Shown piece after piece: positions 53,427 through 63,652 of a DNA stretch of 64,000 bases; the stretch's first letter is position 1, and every line of letters starts with the position of its first letter. The DNA comes from Candidatus Rokuibacteriota bacterium. GTDB lineage: Bacteria > Methylomirabilota > Methylomirabilia > Rokubacteriales > CSP1-6. The notes beneath the pieces are model-generated. The model saw only the letters and a list, made by a program, of their open reading frames with translations, searched no databases and had not been told where the DNA came from. The position numbers and the translations under genes were made by a program. The stretch is from positions 6,556 through 70,555 of the forward strand of contig QHTE01000051.1 of assembly GCA_003220685.1 (NCBI GenBank). Direction: 5' to 3'.

Positions 53427-55960
53427 TCATTCCTGGCGGAGCACGGACAGGGGCTTGCGTCCGAGCAGCCTGACGGTCGCCAGCAGACCGATCGCGAGCG
53501 AGACGAGCGTCGTCAGGGCCACGCCGAGGATCAAGGTCTCGGGCTCAAGCGTCCAGGGCGTGTCGAGCACGAATCGCAGGACAATCCAGGCGAGCACGGC
53601 GGCCAGCGCCGTCCCGCCGACCCCCGCCGCCGCGCCCAGGCACGCGTACTCGACGGCGAAGGCGCGCGCGATCGCCCAGCGGGTGGCGCCGAGCGTTTTG
53701 AGGATGACCGACTCGTAGAGCCGCTGGTACCGCGTCGCCGCGAGGGCCCCGGCCATGACGACGAGGCCCGCGGCGATGCTGAAGAGCGCCATGAACCGCA
53801 CGGCGAAGGCGATCTGGGCGAGGACCTCCGAGACCCGCTCGAGCACGCCTCGCAGCGGGATCGCGGTGACGTTGGGGAAGGCCGCCACCACGCGGTCCTG
53901 AAGCGCCGTCTCAACGTCGGGCGGCACGCGCGCCGTCGCCAGATAGATCGTCGGGGCGCCGTCGAGGGCGCCCGGCGAGAGCACCATGAAGAAGTTGGCA
54001 CTCAGGCTTTGCCAGCCGATCTTCCGCAGGCTCATCACCTCGGCCTCGATCGGCACGCCCTGAACGTCAAACGTGAGCGTCCCGCCGACGCCGACCCCGA
54101 AGTACTTCGCGGCCTCGTCGTCCACCGACACGCGCGGGCGCGCCGCCGCCTCGTCGGCGGTCCACCAGCGCCCGCGCGTGATCGTGTTCGCAGGCGGCGC
54201 CGCCGACCACGTCAGCATGTACTCGCGCGTGAGGTACCAGTTCTTCTCCGGCGCCTCGCGCTTGCGGCGGTCGATCAGCTCGCGCGTGACCGGCGTTCCG
54301 TCGATCGCGGCGAGCCGCGCGCGGACCACCGGCGTCACCACCGGGACCACGCCGCTCACCTCGCCGACGAGCCGGGTGAACGGCTCCCGCTGGTCGGGCT
54401 GCACGTCGATGAAGAAGAACGACGGGGCTTCGCGCTTCTGCTCGTAGGCGAGCTGCCGGCCCAGGTTGGCCTCGAGCAGCGCGATCGCGACCAGGAGCAT
54501 GACGCCGAGCCCGACGGCCACGACGACCCGCACGGTGTGGCCGCCCGGTCGATCGAGCCCGGCGAGCCCCTGACGCCACGCGAGCCCGCGCGCCCGCGGC
54601 CACCGGGCAAGCCGCATCAGCGCGCGGGAGAGCCCGAGGAGCAGGGCGAGCGCGGCCAGCGCGGCGCCGGCGAAGATACCCCCGAGCCTGAGCGATCCGG
54701 CTTGCCAGGTCGCGAGCGCGGCCAGACCCGCGACGATCGGTAGCGCCGCGACCCACGGTCTTCGGGCGCGCCAGCCGCTCTGGTCGACGTCGCGCCGCAG
54801 GATCAGCGACGGAGGCACGGCCCGGACGGAGAGCAGCGGCCAGAGCGCGCAGAGCAGGGCGGCGAGCAGGCCGAGCGCGATCCCGCGCCCCAGGGTGCCC
54901 GGGTCCAATCGGACCTCGAGCACGAACGGCGCGAAGGGGGCGAGCGCCCTGACGAGCAGCGGCTGCGCCGCCACGCCGAGGGCGGCGCCGACGAGGCTCC
55001 CGAGGAGCGCCAGCGCGAGCGTCTGGATCAGGTACGTCGCGAGGAGCACGCGCGAGCCGGCGCCCAGATACTTGAGGATCGCGATCGTTGCCAGCTGGCG
55101 GCGGAGAAACGTCGTCACGGTCGAGGCGATGCCGACGCCGCCGACCAGCAGGCTCGCGAGCCCGACGAGGCCCAGATACGTGGCGAGCTGCGAGAAGAAC
55201 CGGCGAAGACCGGGCTGCGACTCGTCGAACGCCGCGATCCGAACCGACGGATCGCCGATCGCCCGGGCCAGAGCGTCGGCGGCGGCGCGCGCCGACAAGC
55301 CGCTTGGGAGGCGCACGAGCGTCCGATAGCGAACGCGGCTGCTGATCTGCAGGAGCTCCGTGCGCGCCAGCGCGTCGGCGGCGATGATCACGCGCGGTCC
55401 GAGGGGCACCAGACCGACCGGGCGATCCGGCTCGCGCGCGAGCACGCCGGTGACGGTGAAGCGCGCGGAGCCGATCACCAGCGGATCGCCGACGGCGATC
55501 CCCAACCGCTGAAGGAGCGCCGCCTCGACCACCGCGCCGCCGGCGTCGCCGCGATCCGCGAGCAGTCCGTCGAGCGGCGTGGGCGGCTCGGTCTCGACCC
55601 GGCCATACAGCGGATACGCGCGCTCGACCGCCTTCAGCTCCACCAGGAGGGTCGCGCCGCGCGCGGGGACGCGCGCCATGGCCACCAGCTCGCGGACCGT
55701 CGTGGTGACGGCGCCCGCGCGCACCAGCTCGTCGACGGCGGCGCGCGGGGCGGGATCGAGCGGCTGGGGCGCGCGGAGCTCGAGGTCGCCGCCCGTGAGC
55801 GCGCGGGCCTCGCGGGTCAGGGTGCGATCGAGGTTCGCGGCGAACGTGCCGACCGAGACCAGCGCGGCGACGCCGAGCGCGACGCAGCCGAACAGGACGG
55901 CGAAATGCCGCGCGGCGCCGTGGGTCTCGCGCCACGCCATGCGCAGGGCGAACGCGAGGC

Positions 55961-55964
<4 letters not shown>
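53427..55964 (-). CDS. ybbP: FtsX/YbbP-like ABC transporter permease
   Basis: An 845-residue membrane protein with two FtsX domains (LVGLASLLVGGVGIASTVTTFLRRQ in the middle and LVVMAGALAATRYQRLYESVILKTLGATRWAIARAFAVEYAC at the end). A large extracytoplasmic domain follows the first helix. It is close to the E. coli YbbP length (804). Its start overlaps the ATPase stop (ATGA). YbbAP with TesA form a conserved block of lipid or lipoprotein export; the substrate is unproven. Confidence 0.9.
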
Positions 55965-56629
<665 letters not shown>

Positions 56630-56644
56630 CCCCGAACCTCATAC

Positions 56645-56650
56645 TACACT
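56645..56650 (+). promoter_or_regulatory. -10 element of tesA, near-leaderless
   Basis: TACACT ends 6 nt before the GTG at 56657. Confidence 0.45.
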
Positions 56651-56656
56651 GGCCCC

Positions 56657-57292
56657 GTGAGGCCCCTTCGCGCCGGCGCGCTCGTCATCGTGTCGTGCCT
56701 CACCCTGTTGAGCGTCACGCCCGATGAGGCGCGCGGCGCAGCCGTCGTGGTCGCGCTCGGCGACAGTCTCACCGCCGGGTTCGGCGTCGCCGCCGACGAG
56801 GCGTTCCCGGCGCGGCTCGAGGCGCGCTTGAGGACCGAGGGCTACGCCTACCGCGTCGTCAACGCGGGTGTGAGCGGCGATACCACGGCCGGCGGACTCC
56901 GGCGGGTCGACTGGGTGCTGCGCGCGAAGCCAGAGGTCGTCATCGTCGCGCTCGGCGCCAACGACGGCCTGCGCGGGCAGAGCCCGCAGGCGACGCGCGC
57001 CAACCTCGAGGAGATCGTCGCGCGCCTGCGGACCGCCGGCGTGCGCGTGCTACTAGCCGGGATGCGTCTGCCGCCGAACTATGGCGGCGAATACACGAAA
57101 GAGTTCGAGGCGATCTTTCCGGCCGTCGCGCGGCGGGCCAAGATCGCGCTGATGCCGTTTCTCCTGGACGGCGTCGCCGGCGACCCCCGTCTCAACCAGG
57201 CCGACGGGATCCATCCGACCGTCGCCGGCCAGCAGGCGATCGCCGACCACCTCTGGCCTTATCTGCGTCCCTTGCTCCGGCCGGCGAAATAA
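56657..57292 (+). CDS. tesA: SGNH/GDSL arylesterase (TesA-like)
   Basis: A 211-residue exported esterase. The signal is ALVIVSCLTLLSVTPDEARG. The nucleophile is S37 in VALGDSLTAGFG, the oxyanion block is GVSGDTTAGGL, the GAND motif is VALGANDGLRG, and D183/H186 are in QADGIHP. This is the TesA arrangement (acyl-CoA thioesterase I / lysophospholipase / arylesterase). The divergent ybbAP pair is the usual neighbour. Confidence 0.92.
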   Translation: MRPLRAGALVIVSCLTLLSVTPDEARGAAVVVALGDSLTAGFGVAADEAFPARLEARLRTEGYAYRVVNAGVSGDTTAGGLRRVDWVLRAKPEVVIVALGANDGLRGQSPQATRANLEEIVARLRTAGVRVLLAGMRLPPNYGGEYTKEFEAIFPAVARRAKIALMPFLLDGVAGDPRLNQADGIHPTVAGQQAIADHLWPYLRPLLRPAK

Positions 57293-57549
57293 CAGGCGGT
57301 CCGCCCTCGTCTCATCTGGCGACCGGGAATCGCCCGGGACGGCCGGAACCGGAATGGGCAGGACTCTCAGACAGGGACCGGCCGTATTACAGCGCCGCGG
57401 CGCCCGTGACGGTGCGCGGATCATCGATAACGGGGCGCGCCCTGCGTTAGTGGTCGCGCGCGGGGCGCGCCCCAAGGTGTAGACGCCGTGCCCGCCGCGA
57501 CGTTATTTCCGCCAGATTCTCGCCGGCGCCTCTCTAGGATGGACCGGCC

Positions 57550-58242
57550 ATGCTTCGCTCGCTCGCTCTGGTGGTGCTGCTCTCGCTCGCGACCGGGTGC
57601 GCGCTGATCCCGCCCTCGCATCCCGACCTGGCCTACTATCCGTCGCCGCGCGATCCAGGCGCCGTCAAGATCTCCCGCACCCTCTGCCGCGCCGCGCAAG
57701 CCGTGGGCGACGATCCGGACCGCTACTCGTTCGCGATGATCGAGACGGGGAGGGTCACCTCGTTCGCCGCCGACGACGCGACGTTCTATTTCTCCGACGG
57801 CCTCGCGCGGCTGCCCCAGCACCACGTCGACGCGCTGGTCGCCCAGAAGGTGGCGCACGAGGTCCTCGGACACACCGGCCAGCGGCGTACGTTGTCGCTG
57901 GCGATCACTGCGGCGTTCGCCATGCTGGGCCTCTTCGTGCCGGGCGGCGGCCTGGCGGATTTCGTCGTGAACCCGCTCGTCATCCGGGCCTACTCGCGCG
58001 AGCAGGAGCTCGCCGCCGATCAGCGGACGATCGAGATCCTGCGAGACATGGGTCACGCGGCCCCCCGCCAGGCGCTCGCCGTGGCGCTGCGCGCGGCCGC
58101 GGCCGCGAATCCACCCGCCTCTCCGTTCATCGAGCAGCGCATCCTCGCGCGCGAGCCCGATCTCGAGGACCGCCTGGCCGCGCTCGAGCCGCTCGAGGCG
58201 ATGCCCGTGGTCGCCGTCCGCAAGGCCGCCGCGCGACGATAG
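57550..58242 (+). CDS. lipoprotein M48-like metallopeptidase
   Basis: A 230-residue lipoprotein (LVVLLSLATGC, lipidated C17) with a zinc peptidase motif H103-E-x2-G-H108 (VAHEVLGHTG) preceded by SFAADDATFYFSDGLARL and followed by AYSREQELAADQ with a plausible third-ligand Glu. It resembles the M48 BepA/YcaL-type outer-membrane quality-control proteases, in a short version. The 257-nt gap upstream has no gene; it is GC-rich with two GGGGCGCGCCC copies at 57427 and 57456. Confidence 0.8.
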   Translation: MLRSLALVVLLSLATGCALIPPSHPDLAYYPSPRDPGAVKISRTLCRAAQAVGDDPDRYSFAMIETGRVTSFAADDATFYFSDGLARLPQHHVDALVAQKVAHEVLGHTGQRRTLSLAITAAFAMLGLFVPGGGLADFVVNPLVIRAYSREQELAADQRTIEILRDMGHAAPRQALAVALRAAAAANPPASPFIEQRILAREPDLEDRLAALEPLEAMPVVAVRKAAARR

Positions 58243-58303
58243 CGTCCGAGCGCACGCGCCGATCGCCTTCGGCGCGAGGTCGGCCGACCGCGCTGATCTC
58301 GGG

Positions 58304-58309
58304 TAGAAT
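58304..58309 (+). promoter_or_regulatory. -10 element for the thiolase-like gene
   Basis: TAGAAT ends 9 nt before the GTG at 58319. Confidence 0.4.
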
Positions 58310-58318
58310 CGTGCACCT

Positions 58319-59728
58319 GTGAACGGGATCGTCGCGTACGGCGCCTACCTGCCCTACTTCCGCCTCGATCGCAAGGCGATCGGCGAGTTGCTGGGCGCGT
58401 CCGCCGGCACCGGCACGCGCTCGGTCGCCTCCTACGACGAGGACACTACGTCGATGGCGGTCGAGGCGGCCCGCGCGGCGCTGCGATCCGCGCCCGCCGT
58501 GGCGCCCAGCGCCCTATACTTCGCCACGGCCGCCCCGGCGTACCTGGACAAGACCAACGCGAGCGCCATCCACGCGGCGCTGGCGCTCGACGCGCGGGCC
58601 GCCGCCTTCGACATGCTGGGCTCGGTGCGATCGGGCGCCGGCGCCTTGTCGGCGGCGATCGACGCGTCGAGGCCGACGCTCGCCGCGCTCGCGGACATCC
58701 GCACGGGCTGGCCCGGGGGCGGCGACGAGCGCGAAGGCGGCGACGGCGCGGCCGCGTTTCTGCTGGCCGACTCGCGCGATCGGTCGGTGCTCGCCGAGCC
58801 GGTGGCGCGGGCGTCGGCCACGGCCGAGTTCCTCGAGCGCTGGCGACTGCCCGGCGACGCGGTTTCCCGGCAGTGGGAGGAGCGCTTCGGCGAGCACGCG
58901 TACGTACCGCTCGGCAACGCCGCGGTGAGCGACGCGCTCAAGCAGGCCGGAGTGAGCGCGGCGGCCGTCAAGAGCTGGATCGTCACGGGCCCCCACAGCC
59001 GCGCCAGCCGCCGCGTTGCCTCCGCGGTGGGCGCCGCCAAGGAGACCATCGCCGACGACCTGGCCGCGAGCATCGGCAACACCGGAACGGCGCACGCGGG
59101 GCTCATGCTGGCTGACGCGCTCGACCGCGCGAAGGCCGACGAGCTCATCGCGGTGGTCTCGCTGGCCGACGGCTGCGACGTCACGATCTGGCGCGCGACG
59201 GCGGCCGTCGCGGCCCGGACGACGGCGACGCCGGTGGCCGCGCAGCTCGCCTCGGGCGGCCGGGTCAGCTACGCGACGTTCCTGACCTGGCGCGGCTTCC
59301 TGCCGCGAGAGCCGCCGCGCCGGCCCGATCCCGAGCGTCCGGCAGCGCCGCCCTCGTTCCGCGCCGAGGCGTGGAAGTTCGCCTTCACCGGTAGCCGCTG
59401 CCAGGCGTGCGGCGCCCGACACGTTCCGCCGCAGCGGGTGTGCGTGAAGTGCCACGCCGTCGATCGGATGGCCCCCGAGCGGCTCGCCGACATTCCCGCG
59501 ACGATCGCGACCTTCACGGTGGACCGGCTCGCGTACTCGCTCTCGCCGCCCGTCGTCGCCGCGGTCATCGACTTCGAGGGCGGCGGTCGGTTCCAGTGCG
59601 AGCTGACCGATGTCGACCCGGGCGCCGTCAAGATCGGCGACCGCGTGGAGATGACGTTCCGCCGGCTCTTCACCGCCGGCGGCGTGCACAACTACTTCTG
59701 GAAGGCCCGGCCGCTCCGCGGGCGTTGA
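58319..59728 (+). CDS. thiolase-like/HMG-CoA-synthase-like protein with DUF35 OB domain
   Basis: A 469-residue protein. The first ~310 residues follow the HMG-CoA synthase/KAS-III fold (VAYGAYLPYFRLDRKAIGELLG, AFDMLGSVRSGAGALSAAIDA, GNTGTAHAGLMLADALDRA). The catalytic Cys expected after AFD is missing; this segment reads MLGSVRSG. A C-terminal DUF35 part holds a zinc ribbon (CQACGARHVPPQRVCVKCH) and an OB barrel. It lies 292 nt upstream of a thiolase. In archaea DUF35 proteins bridge thiolase and HMG-CoA synthase, so a complex with that thiolase is plausible. It is unlikely to be an ordinary condensing enzyme. Confidence 0.8.
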   Translation: MNGIVAYGAYLPYFRLDRKAIGELLGASAGTGTRSVASYDEDTTSMAVEAARAALRSAPAVAPSALYFATAAPAYLDKTNASAIHAALALDARAAAFDMLGSVRSGAGALSAAIDASRPTLAALADIRTGWPGGGDEREGGDGAAAFLLADSRDRSVLAEPVARASATAEFLERWRLPGDAVSRQWEERFGEHAYVPLGNAAVSDALKQAGVSAAAVKSWIVTGPHSRASRRVASAVGAAKETIADDLAASIGNTGTAHAGLMLADALDRAKADELIAVVSLADGCDVTIWRATAAVAARTTATPVAAQLASGGRVSYATFLTWRGFLPREPPRRPDPERPAAPPSFRAEAWKFAFTGSRCQACGARHVPPQRVCVKCHAVDRMAPERLADIPATIATFTVDRLAYSLSPPVVAAVIDFEGGGRFQCELTDVDPGAVKIGDRVEMTFRRLFTAGGVHNYFWKARPLRGR

Positions 59729-59747
59729 GAGGGTCGCAGGCCCGAGC

Positions 59748-59933
59748 TCAGAGCCACGCGAGCAGCAGCCAGCCGAGCAGCAACGTCACCACGGTCACCG
59801 GAACACCCACCCTGCTGTACTCGACGCCGGTGCGATCGATCCGGAAGCCGGGTACCCGTCCAAGAGCCAGTCCGACGTAGGAGGCGACGAAGGCCGCGAC
59901 CGCGATCGCCCGGCTCCACTCGCTCACGGCCAT
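59748..59933 (-). pseudogene. internally deleted anion transporter (ArsB/NhaD-like)
   Basis: A 61-codon frame. Residues 1-36 (AIAVAAFVASYVGLALGRVPGFRIDRTG) read as the start of a ~400-residue anion permease, and residues 37-61 (VEYSRVGVPVTVVTLLLGWLLL) as its last helix. The membrane core between them is gone. From family knowledge about 340 residues are missing, in frame. It is therefore either a deletion remnant or an assembly artefact; a tiny two-helix protein is formally possible. Confidence 0.65.
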
Positions 59934-59969
59934 GGCCAAAGCATACCTGCGCGCTCGCAGGCTCCCTGA

Positions 59970-59975
59970 TAAAAT
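59970..59975 (+). promoter_or_regulatory. -10 element for the thiolase gene
   Basis: TAAAAT lies 45 nt before the thiolase ATG at 60021, in an otherwise GC-rich region. Confidence 0.45.
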
Positions 59976-60020
59976 TGGCTTCCGCCCGGCTTTGATCGGG
60001 CGATCGGAGGAGGGCACGCG

Positions 60021-61220
60021 ATGGCGAGCAACGGGATCCGCGACCGGGTGGCGATCGTCGGCATGGGGTGCACGCCGTTCGGCGAGCATTGGGACAAGGG
60101 CGTCAACGATCTCCTGGTCGATTCCACGAAGGACACGCTCGCGTCGGCGGGGATCGCCCTCGCGGACGTCGACGCCTTCTGGCTCGGCACGCTCTATTCG
60201 GGCCAGTCCGGCCTCACCCTCTCCCGCCCGCTCAAGATCGACTACAAGCCGGTGAGCCGGCTCGAGAACTACTGCGCCACCGGCTCCGAGGCCTTCCGCA
60301 ACGCGTGCTACGCGGTCGCGTCGGGCGCCTACGACATCGCGATGGCGGTCGGCGTCGAGAAGCTGAAGGACTCGGGCATCTCGGGCCTTCCGGGCCAGCC
60401 GGTGCCCGGCGACGGCACCCGGGCGGGGCTCACCGCGCCGGCCACCTTCAGCCTGCTGGCGCCTGCCTACGGCAAGAAGTACGGCGTCGAGGATTCGACG
60501 CTGAAGGACGTGATGACGCGGATCGCCTGGAAGAACCACAAGAACGGCGCGCTGAACCCGCGCGCGCAGTTCCGCAAGGAAGTCCCGAAGGAGACGATCG
60601 CCTGCTCGCCGCTGGTCGCCGGGCCCCTGGGCATCTTCGACTGCTCGGGGGTCAGCGACGGCTCCGCCGCCGCGATCATCGTCCGGGCCGAGGACGCGCA
60701 CCGCTACACCGATAAGCCGCTCTACGTGAAGGCGCTCTCGTTCGTCGCCGGTCCGGCCGCCGGCCCGATGGACCCCGACTACGACTACACGACGTTCCCG
60801 GAGGTCGTGGCCTCCGCCGTGGACGCCTACGCCCAGGCCGGGATCAAGGACCCGCGGCAGGAGCTGGCAATGGCCGAGGTCCACGACTGCTTCACGCCGA
60901 CCGAGCTCGTGCTGATGGAGGACCTGGCGTTCGCCTCGCGCGGCACGGCGTGGAAGGAAGTGCTCGCGGGCACGTTCGATCTCGACGGCGAGCTCGCCGT
61001 GAACCCGGACGGCGGCCTGAAGTCCTTCGGCCATCCGATCGGCGCCTCGGGCCTGCGCATGCTCTTCGAGGCGTGGCTGCAGCTGCGCGGCGAGGCCGGC
61101 AAGCGGCAGATCGCGTCGGTCGCGCGCGGCCGCAAGCTCGCGCTCACCCACAACCTGGGCGGCGCCCCGGGCGAGTGCGTGTCGTTCGTCAGCGTGGTCG
61201 GCTCGGAGCCGGCCGCGTAG
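60021..61220 (+). CDS. thiolase (acetyl-CoA acetyltransferase, SCP-x type)
   Basis: A 399-residue thiolase. The nucleophile is C85 in LENYCATGSEAF. Other active-site elements are VHDCFTPTELVLMED and GGLKSFGHPIGASGLRM with the conserved His. The SCP-x/archaeal class fits. It would cleave or form beta-ketoacyl-CoA. The DUF35-type gene upstream is a likely partner. GGAGG precedes the ATG. The 3' end overlaps the convergent LLM gene by 32 nt. Confidence 0.9.
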   Translation: MASNGIRDRVAIVGMGCTPFGEHWDKGVNDLLVDSTKDTLASAGIALADVDAFWLGTLYSGQSGLTLSRPLKIDYKPVSRLENYCATGSEAFRNACYAVASGAYDIAMAVGVEKLKDSGISGLPGQPVPGDGTRAGLTAPATFSLLAPAYGKKYGVEDSTLKDVMTRIAWKNHKNGALNPRAQFRKEVPKETIACSPLVAGPLGIFDCSGVSDGSAAAIIVRAEDAHRYTDKPLYVKALSFVAGPAAGPMDPDYDYTTFPEVVASAVDAYAQAGIKDPRQELAMAEVHDCFTPTELVLMEDLAFASRGTAWKEVLAGTFDLDGELAVNPDGGLKSFGHPIGASGLRMLFEAWLQLRGEAGKRQIASVARGRKLALTHNLGGAPGECVSFVSVVGSEPAA

Positions 61221-62229
61221 CGGGCGCGAGCGCGCGAAGCGCGTCGAGCTGGATCGCGCGGCGCCGCGCCGGATCTTGCTCGAGCGTCGACAGGGCGAGG
61301 AACACGGTGTCCACGCCGGCGTCCAGGTAGCGCTGGACGTGGGTGCGGATGGCTTCCAGCGAGCCCCGGATGATCAGATCGTTCATCACCCGCTCGGGCA
61401 CCGCCGCGACGGCGGCCCGCCGATCGCCGCGCTGCCAGGCGCTCCACATCGGTCCGAGCGCCTCGCCGCGCCCTAGCCACTCCTGGAACGCCCGATAGAC
61501 CGGGACGTTCAGGTACGCGGTGACGTACCGGCGCACCGCCAGCTCCGACTCCGGGCTCGGCGGATCGACGTTGATCAGGAGACGCGCGGTGATCTCGAGC
61601 GCGGCCGGATCGCGCCCGATCAGGCGGGCGGCCTCGCGACACACGGCGACCGACTTCGGCACGTCGTCCGCCGAGAGCCAGTTGACGATCACGCCATCCC
61701 CCACCTCGCCGGCGACGCGAAGCATCCCGGGCCGTAGCGCCGCGACGTAGATCGGAATCGGGTGCGCGGGCGGTCGGCTCAGCCGGAAGCCGTCCACGGA
61801 GAAGGTCTCGCCGCGGAAGACGACGCGCTCGCCGGCGAGCGCCCGGCGCAGGAACTGCGCCGTCTCGCGTACCCGGGTGGCCGGCCGGCTGAACACCCCG
61901 CCGTTCCACGACTCGACGATCGGCTGCGAGCCCGAGCCGATGCCGAGGCAGAAGCGCCCCGGCGCCACCTCGGCGATGCCCGCCGCGCACATCGCCAGGG
62001 TCGCCGGGCCCCGCGTGAACACGTTGGCGATCGCCGTCCCGAGCCGCATCGACGTCGCCGCGCCGACGACCGCGAGCGGCGCGAAGCAATCGACGCCGTC
62101 GGCCTCGAGCGACCACGCGTCGACGTAGCCCATTCGCTCGGCCTCGCGCGCGATCTCCGCGTGCTCGCCCAGCGCGAAGCCGTCGAGCGGCACCGACAGC
62201 GCGAGCCGCTTCGGCCCGGTCGTGCTCAT
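61189..62229 (-). CDS. LLM-class F420-dependent oxidoreductase
   Basis: A 346-residue luciferase-like monooxygenase-class protein with a (beta/alpha)8 barrel. Seen: LSVPLDGFALGEHAEIAREAERMGYVDAWSLEADGVD at the start, LGTAIANVFTRGPATLAMCAAGIAEVAPGRFCLGIGSG, and LRPGMLRVAGEVGDGVIVNWL. This is the F420-using LLM pattern rather than bacterial luciferase. Its ketone, alcohol or other substrate is unknown. It lies 9 nt after the LarA-like gene on the same strand. Confidence 0.85.
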   Translation of the reverse strand: MSTTGPKRLALSVPLDGFALGEHAEIAREAERMGYVDAWSLEADGVDCFAPLAVVGAATSMRLGTAIANVFTRGPATLAMCAAGIAEVAPGRFCLGIGSGSQPIVESWNGGVFSRPATRVRETAQFLRRALAGERVVFRGETFSVDGFRLSRPPAHPIPIYVAALRPGMLRVAGEVGDGVIVNWLSADDVPKSVAVCREAARLIGRDPAALEITARLLINVDPPSPESELAVRRYVTAYLNVPVYRAFQEWLGRGEALGPMWSAWQRGDRRAAVAAVPERVMNDLIIRGSLEAIRTHVQRYLDAGVDTVFLALSTLEQDPARRRAIQLDALRALAPATRPAPSRPR

Positions 62230-62238
62230 GGGCCGCGC

Positions 62239-63621
62239 TCAGTCCGGTCGCGCCGCCGGCGGCTGCCTGACATACGCGATCGGGGCGGCGGAGCCGTGAG
62301 CCTTCTCGGCCAGCGCCACCGCCTCCTCGACGCTGCCGGCGACCTCGAAGCCCAGGTGGCGCGGCACCGCCGGGTCGCGCGGCGCGGCGACGATCACGCG
62401 GCCGACGTGACCCAGACGCTTGAGGGGATAGACCGCGAAGATCGCGTGCACGGGATGGAAGCCGAACCGGGAGCGGTAGGCCTCCACGTAGTCCGGCCGG
62501 CGCGCGTAGTCGTCGGCGAAGCGCCGCATGATCTCGTGCGGATCTCGCGTCGCCCCGAGCACGCGCTCCCACACCTCCGGGTACGACGGGTGCGCCACCC
62601 GATCCCAGCGCGCGGGCACCGGCGTCGCCATGATCACGGTGCAGCCGGGCTTGCCGATCGCCTCGACGAGCCCGCCGAGGTAGCCCAGGCCCGACGAGAT
62701 CAAGGTGAGGATCGGATTCACGTGGGAGAAGACCGCGTACGGGCTCGAGTCCGGCACGCCGTAGACGACGACGTCGAAGCGCTCGCGCGCCTGGTCGCGC
62801 CGGGGCGGAAACATTGCCGCCATCGCGGTCACGATCGCCCCCCGCGCGTCGGCGACCGCGCCGGCGACGACCTTGGCGACCGTAAAGGGGTCGGTACCCA
62901 GCGTGTCGATCTTGAAGACGCGCCGTCCCAGGCGGCCTTCCAGGTGCCGCCCCATCTCGTCGAGCACCGCGTGCATGCGGTTGCCGTGGACCGACATCGA
63001 CATGCCGTCGGGGGTGTGGGTCACCCGGATCGAGTCGTAGGTCGAGAGCCCGACGCACACGGACTTCCAGCCGCCGTTGAAGCCGCGCATGTGCCCGGCG
63101 TTGACGTAGACGACCAGATCGGACTCGGCGACGAGACGGTTCACGACGACCGGATAGCCGTGCTCGGGTGTTCGACCGAGATCGACCAGGCCGGCCGGAT
63201 CCTCGGCGTCGTGGCAGGAGAGGCGCTCACCGAACTCGGCGACCAGCGTGGCGCCGATGATCCGCGAGAGCTCGGCCGGGCGGAGCTTTCGATGGAGCGC
63301 GTTGGCGCAGACCAGCGAGACCTGCCGCCGCGCGACGCCCGCCGCCGCCAGCTCGGCCAGCACCGCCTCGATCGCGATCGAGCGGATCGGGCCGTAGGAC
63401 GGCACCGTCGCGTCGTCGAACGCGATCGTCACGCGTGCGCCCGGCTTCACCATCGCGCCCAGGCGCGGAAGGCCCAGCGGCTGCGCGAGCGCCTGCCCGA
63501 CCGCCGCGGGCAGATCGTCGAGCGGCCCCGGGGTGATCGCTTCGGTGTTGGACAAGACGCGCGTCCGCGCGGGGAGCGTCCCGGTCAGGGTCGTCTCGCC
63601 GTAGGGCAGCTCGACGTTCAC
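62239..63621 (-). CDS. lactate-racemase-domain (LarA-like) protein
   Basis: A 460-residue LarA-family protein (DUF2088). Matches include GARVTIAFDDATVPSYGP, CANALHRKLRPAELSRIIG (nickel-pincer His region), AGHMRGFNGGWKSVCVGLSTYDSIRVTHT (Lys and His region). LarA homologues racemise 2-hydroxy acids, using a nickel-pincer cofactor. Whether this one needs the pincer biosynthesis genes LarB/C/E cannot be judged; none are nearby. It precedes the LLM gene and is likely co-transcribed. Confidence 0.8.
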   Translation of the reverse strand: MNVELPYGETTLTGTLPARTRVLSNTEAITPGPLDDLPAAVGQALAQPLGLPRLGAMVKPGARVTIAFDDATVPSYGPIRSIAIEAVLAELAAAGVARRQVSLVCANALHRKLRPAELSRIIGATLVAEFGERLSCHDAEDPAGLVDLGRTPEHGYPVVVNRLVAESDLVVYVNAGHMRGFNGGWKSVCVGLSTYDSIRVTHTPDGMSMSVHGNRMHAVLDEMGRHLEGRLGRRVFKIDTLGTDPFTVAKVVAGAVADARGAIVTAMAAMFPPRRDQARERFDVVVYGVPDSSPYAVFSHVNPILTLISSGLGYLGGLVEAIGKPGCTVIMATPVPARWDRVAHPSYPEVWERVLGATRDPHEIMRRFADDYARRPDYVEAYRSRFGFHPVHAIFAVYPLKRLGHVGRVIVAAPRDPAVPRHLGFEVAGSVEEAVALAEKAHGSAAPIAYVRQPPAARPD

Positions 63622-63652
63622 GGCGTACGGATCGCGCGAATCGGATCGCGGC

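Noticed and set aside
60827-63058. 743-codon minus-strand frame across thiolase, LLM and LarA genes
   Set aside because: It is an off-frame reading of three real genes.
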